From Clostridium sp. DSM 17811 (lineage in GTDB: Bacteria; Bacillota; Clostridia; Clostridiales; Clostridiaceae): DNA of 64,000 nt. The stretch's first letter is position 1; each line of letters starts with the position of its first letter. Both the position numbers and the translations under genes were made by a program. The notes under the pieces are model-generated. The model was not told the origin of the DNA and made no database searches. It was given only the letters and a program-made list of their open reading frames with translations. Location: assembly GCF_018861905.1 (NCBI RefSeq), contig NZ_JAHLDU010000003.1, forward strand, positions 243,969 through 307,968, written 5' to 3'. Shown here piece after piece: positions 61,891-64,000 of the stretch.

Positions 61891-63696
61891 ATGAAACAGA
61901 TTTTGAAAACATTTGTAATTATGATTTTAGCTTTAATTGTTTGTATACCTATGCAAACAATAGTAAAGGCTAGTACATTTACTAGTATGGATTCTAAAAA
62001 AGATGTGGCAGTAAGTAAACCTTGGACAGTGAGTTTTAATAAAGCTTTAGATGCAAGCACTGTGAACAACACAAATATTAAGGTGCTTTCTAATGAAAAT
62101 GTTTACATGGAGATTAAGGTTAGTTTAGGCAGTGGCGATAAAAATATAGTAGTTCAGCCAGTAAATAGTTATGAATATAATAAGACATATACATTGATTG
62201 TGACAAACCAGGTTAAATCTTCTGATGGCAAATTCCTTCCAAGTGAAGTTAGAATGGATTTTACTACTAAAAGTGCACCTGCAAACGCAAGTGGGTTCAC
62301 TGTGTGCATTGATCCAGGTCAGTACTATAAAGTAATTACTGATGCGAACGGTGTTAAAGCTAAGGATATAAATCTAAGCACAGCGCTGAAACTCGGTAAT
62401 ATATTAAAAGCAAGAGGCTTTAATGTAGTATATACAAGAAGTACTGATGCAGTATCATGGACTCAGGGTGGTGAGGATGATGCAAAAGCTTTAATTGCTA
62501 AGAACGCAAAAGCAGATGTGTTTTTAAGTATTAATACTAATTCATATACAACAAACACTGTAAATGGAATTGAAACATATTATGCAGCTGATGATAGTAA
62601 GAATAAAGCGATTGCAACCTCAGTGCAAGCTGAACTAATAAAAGCAACACAAGCTAATGATAGGGGCATAAAAGTAGCAGGCAGTGATAGTAACTTTGCA
62701 ATATTAAGTAAGACAAGCTGTCCTACCATAGTTACAGAATTAGGATTCCTTACCAATCCAGGAGAGGGGGTATTATTAAGTAGTGAGCAGTATCAAAATA
62801 ATGCTGCAAAGGCTATAGCGAATGGATTGATGACTTATGCTGGCTTTGCAAATACTGATACCACTTATGATAATACTTTAAAGATATCTTCAGTACTAGA
62901 TATTACCGGTAGTTTAACAGTTGGAGACACATATTCATTACCCAAAACTGTAACCGCAATTATGAGCAATGGTTCAAAACAAACTGTTAGTGTAGTATGG
63001 CTTAAAGCAGTTACTACAAGTATGGTAGGTATCACTACCTATTATGGAACTGTGAATGGAATAACTACCAATGTGAAAGCTATTATTACTGTGAAGGCGG
63101 CAACCACTACGGCAGAGTATAAAATAGTGTTAGATGCAGGGCATGGGGAATATGACCCGGGTGCAATAGGACCAACAGGTGTTCAGGAGAAGGATGTAAC
63201 CCTAGCAATTACTTTAAAGGTGGGGGAGATATTAATTAAGAATAACGTTGACGTTGTATATACAAGAACAACTGACGATATAGCGTATACTGATAATAAG
63301 GATAATCAAGTGAAAAATCTTCAATTAAGGTGTGATATTTCTAATAAGGCTAAACCAGATTATTTTGTAGCCATACATGCAAATGCTTCCGATATTCCAG
63401 CGGCACATGGTATTGAAACCTTTTATTATGCTGGAAATTCAGCTGGATCAGAACTAGCACAGAACGTTCAAACTGAATTAATCAAAGCAACTGGAAAAGC
63501 AGATAGAGGAATTAAAACTGCCAATGATTATGTTTTTAGAAATAGTAGCGCTACAGCTATACTTGTAGAAACTTCATTTGTAACTAATCCTACAGAAGAA
63601 AAATTATTAGCAAGTGATGATTATCAGAATACATTAGCTAAGGCAATTGCGACAGGTATTATTAAGACGTTAGGAATAACTACTATAAAATATTAA
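61891..63696 (+). CDS. N-acetylmuramoyl-L-alanine amidase with two Amidase_3 domains, first degenerate
   Basis: 601 residues from ATG 61891 behind AGGAGGAA. Signal peptide about 1-27. Residues 28-128: Ig-like Big_5/SbsA domain (NKALDASTVNNTNIKV). About 135-305: Amidase_3 fold but zinc ligands changed (IDPGQYYK, KAKDINL, SINTNS). About 320-400: Ig-like linker domain (AIMSNGSKQTVSVVWLKA). About 408-600: canonical Amidase_3, LDAGHGEYDPG, VQEKDVTLAIT, AIHANASD and VETSFVTNP. The second domain should cleave the muramyl-peptide amide bond; the first may only bind peptidoglycan. Confidence 0.9.
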   Translation: MKQILKTFVIMILALIVCIPMQTIVKASTFTSMDSKKDVAVSKPWTVSFNKALDASTVNNTNIKVLSNENVYMEIKVSLGSGDKNIVVQPVNSYEYNKTYTLIVTNQVKSSDGKFLPSEVRMDFTTKSAPANASGFTVCIDPGQYYKVITDANGVKAKDINLSTALKLGNILKARGFNVVYTRSTDAVSWTQGGEDDAKALIAKNAKADVFLSINTNSYTTNTVNGIETYYAADDSKNKAIATSVQAELIKATQANDRGIKVAGSDSNFAILSKTSCPTIVTELGFLTNPGEGVLLSSEQYQNNAAKAIANGLMTYAGFANTDTTYDNTLKISSVLDITGSLTVGDTYSLPKTVTAIMSNGSKQTVSVVWLKAVTTSMVGITTYYGTVNGITTNVKAIITVKAATTTAEYKIVLDAGHGEYDPGAIGPTGVQEKDVTLAITLKVGEILIKNNVDVVYTRTTDDIAYTDNKDNQVKNLQLRCDISNKAKPDYFVAIHANASDIPAAHGIETFYYAGNSAGSELAQNVQTELIKATGKADRGIKTANDYVFRNSSATAILVETSFVTNPTEEKLLASDDYQNTLAKAIATGIIKTLGITTIKY

Positions 63697-63734
63697 TATC
63701 TATAAAAAGAAATATTGCAAGTATTATAAATAAG

Positions 63735-63775
63735 ACGCCTAACTTAAATAATTAAGTTAGGCGTTTAATTTTTAC
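63735..63775 (+). terminator. Terminator after the amidase gene
   Basis: ACGCCTAACTTAA (63735-63747) pairs with TTAAGTTAGGCGT (63752-63764), 4-nt loop, then TTAATTTTT. Confidence 0.92.
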
Positions 63776-63912
63776 ATTATTAATTCGAGATATAAGGACT
63801 ATTGTGCAAATGAACAATAAAAAATGTTAAATAACCAATATTAATTGCTTTATTAAAATACTATTATTAATATAGAAGTTATGAAAACGTTATACAATAA
63901 GGGGGAAGTAAA

Positions 63913-64000
63913 ATGGCTGTGATTAATTGGAGTGGAGCAATATTTGGTTTAATAGTTGCTATAGTTTTAATATTTAGAAAGGTAAGTCCTGTATACGCAC
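63913..64000 (+). CDS. Start of a permease, possibly GntP-like; truncated by window end
   Basis: ATG 63913 behind AAGGGGGAAG. 29 codons visible: MAVINWSGAIFGLIVAIVLI then FRKVSPVYA. One membrane helix followed by FRKVSPVYA resembles the first helix of GntP/citrate-type transporters, but the sequence is too short to be sure. Confidence 0.45.
   Translation, partial: MAVINWSGAIFGLIVAIVLIFRKVSPVYA

Overview
The window is AT-rich DNA (roughly 30% GC by eye). Strong purine-rich ribosome binding sites, a Firmicute gene set (GntR/YtrA-type regulators, OmpR-type two-component systems with ABC exporters, oligoendopeptidase F, a tandem glycine riboswitch, a clostridial SUV3-like helicase) and spore-former-style cell-wall amidases point to Clostridium sensu stricto. 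I saw no rRNA, tRNA, CRISPR array or prophage structural gene.

Layout. 1-12 kb: stand-alone housekeeping and regulatory genes (TipAS regulator, ACT protein, methyltransferase + MarR, histidine phosphatase, thyA-dfrA, a membrane MutS-like ATPase, hydrolase + AraC/GyrI regulator, a YtrA-type GntR/ABC operon). 12-15.7 kb: a bacitracin/lantibiotic-type two-component system plus ABC exporter, with an 11-bp tandem direct repeat in front of the ABC genes. 15.8-21.5 kb: PepF, a glycine riboswitch controlling a CycA-type permease, and a SUV3-like helicase. 21.8-32.6 kb: an accessory array of single genes (P-loop ATPase, small unknown protein, tyrosine recombinase, HD protein, Nudix, DUF4261, AAA-TOPRIM ATPase, RX4H/HEPN-like protein, kinase). 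33-40 kb: DinG-type helicase, small unknowns, and a two-component operon with a TolB-like exported protein. 41.1-44.3 kb: a second small array (cyclase-fold protein, GNAT, HNH nuclease). 44.3-47.7 kb: cupin, unknowns, a deleted phosphodiesterase, GNAT, and a group II intron remnant. 47.7-53.2 kb: a MacAB-type efflux operon with its own two-component system. 53.2-56.4 kb: a collapsed ABC transporter, a glycosyltransferase, an IS3 scrap. 56.5-60 kb: small metabolic genes and acetyl/methyltransferases. 60-64 kb: a secreted family-9-like pectate lyase, a two-domain cell-wall amidase, and the start of a permease.

Main discovery candidate. The accessory genes are separated by about a dozen 28-bp sites with the architecture of Xer/dif sites: an 11-bp arm, a 6-bp centre and an 11-bp arm, the best copies closely resembling the Gram-positive dif sequence as I remember it. 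Most sites lie about 50-200 bp upstream of one + strand gene. Two arrays (21.8-32.6 kb and 41.2-44.3 kb) each begin with the same 90-bp folded element, which contains a compensatory base-pair change, and each ends with a dif-like core next to a 3' fragment of the same tyrosine recombinase gene. The one near-complete recombinase copy (24.5-25.4 kb) carries a nonsense mutation 14 codons before its ancestral stop. I interpret this as an integron-like gene-cassette system built on dif-like sites and a Xer-type recombinase. All alignments were made by eye. The region also holds many gene fragments (galU, NlpC/P60, TPR, alpha/beta hydrolase, dienelactone hydrolase, group II intron RT), as expected of a recombination-active island.
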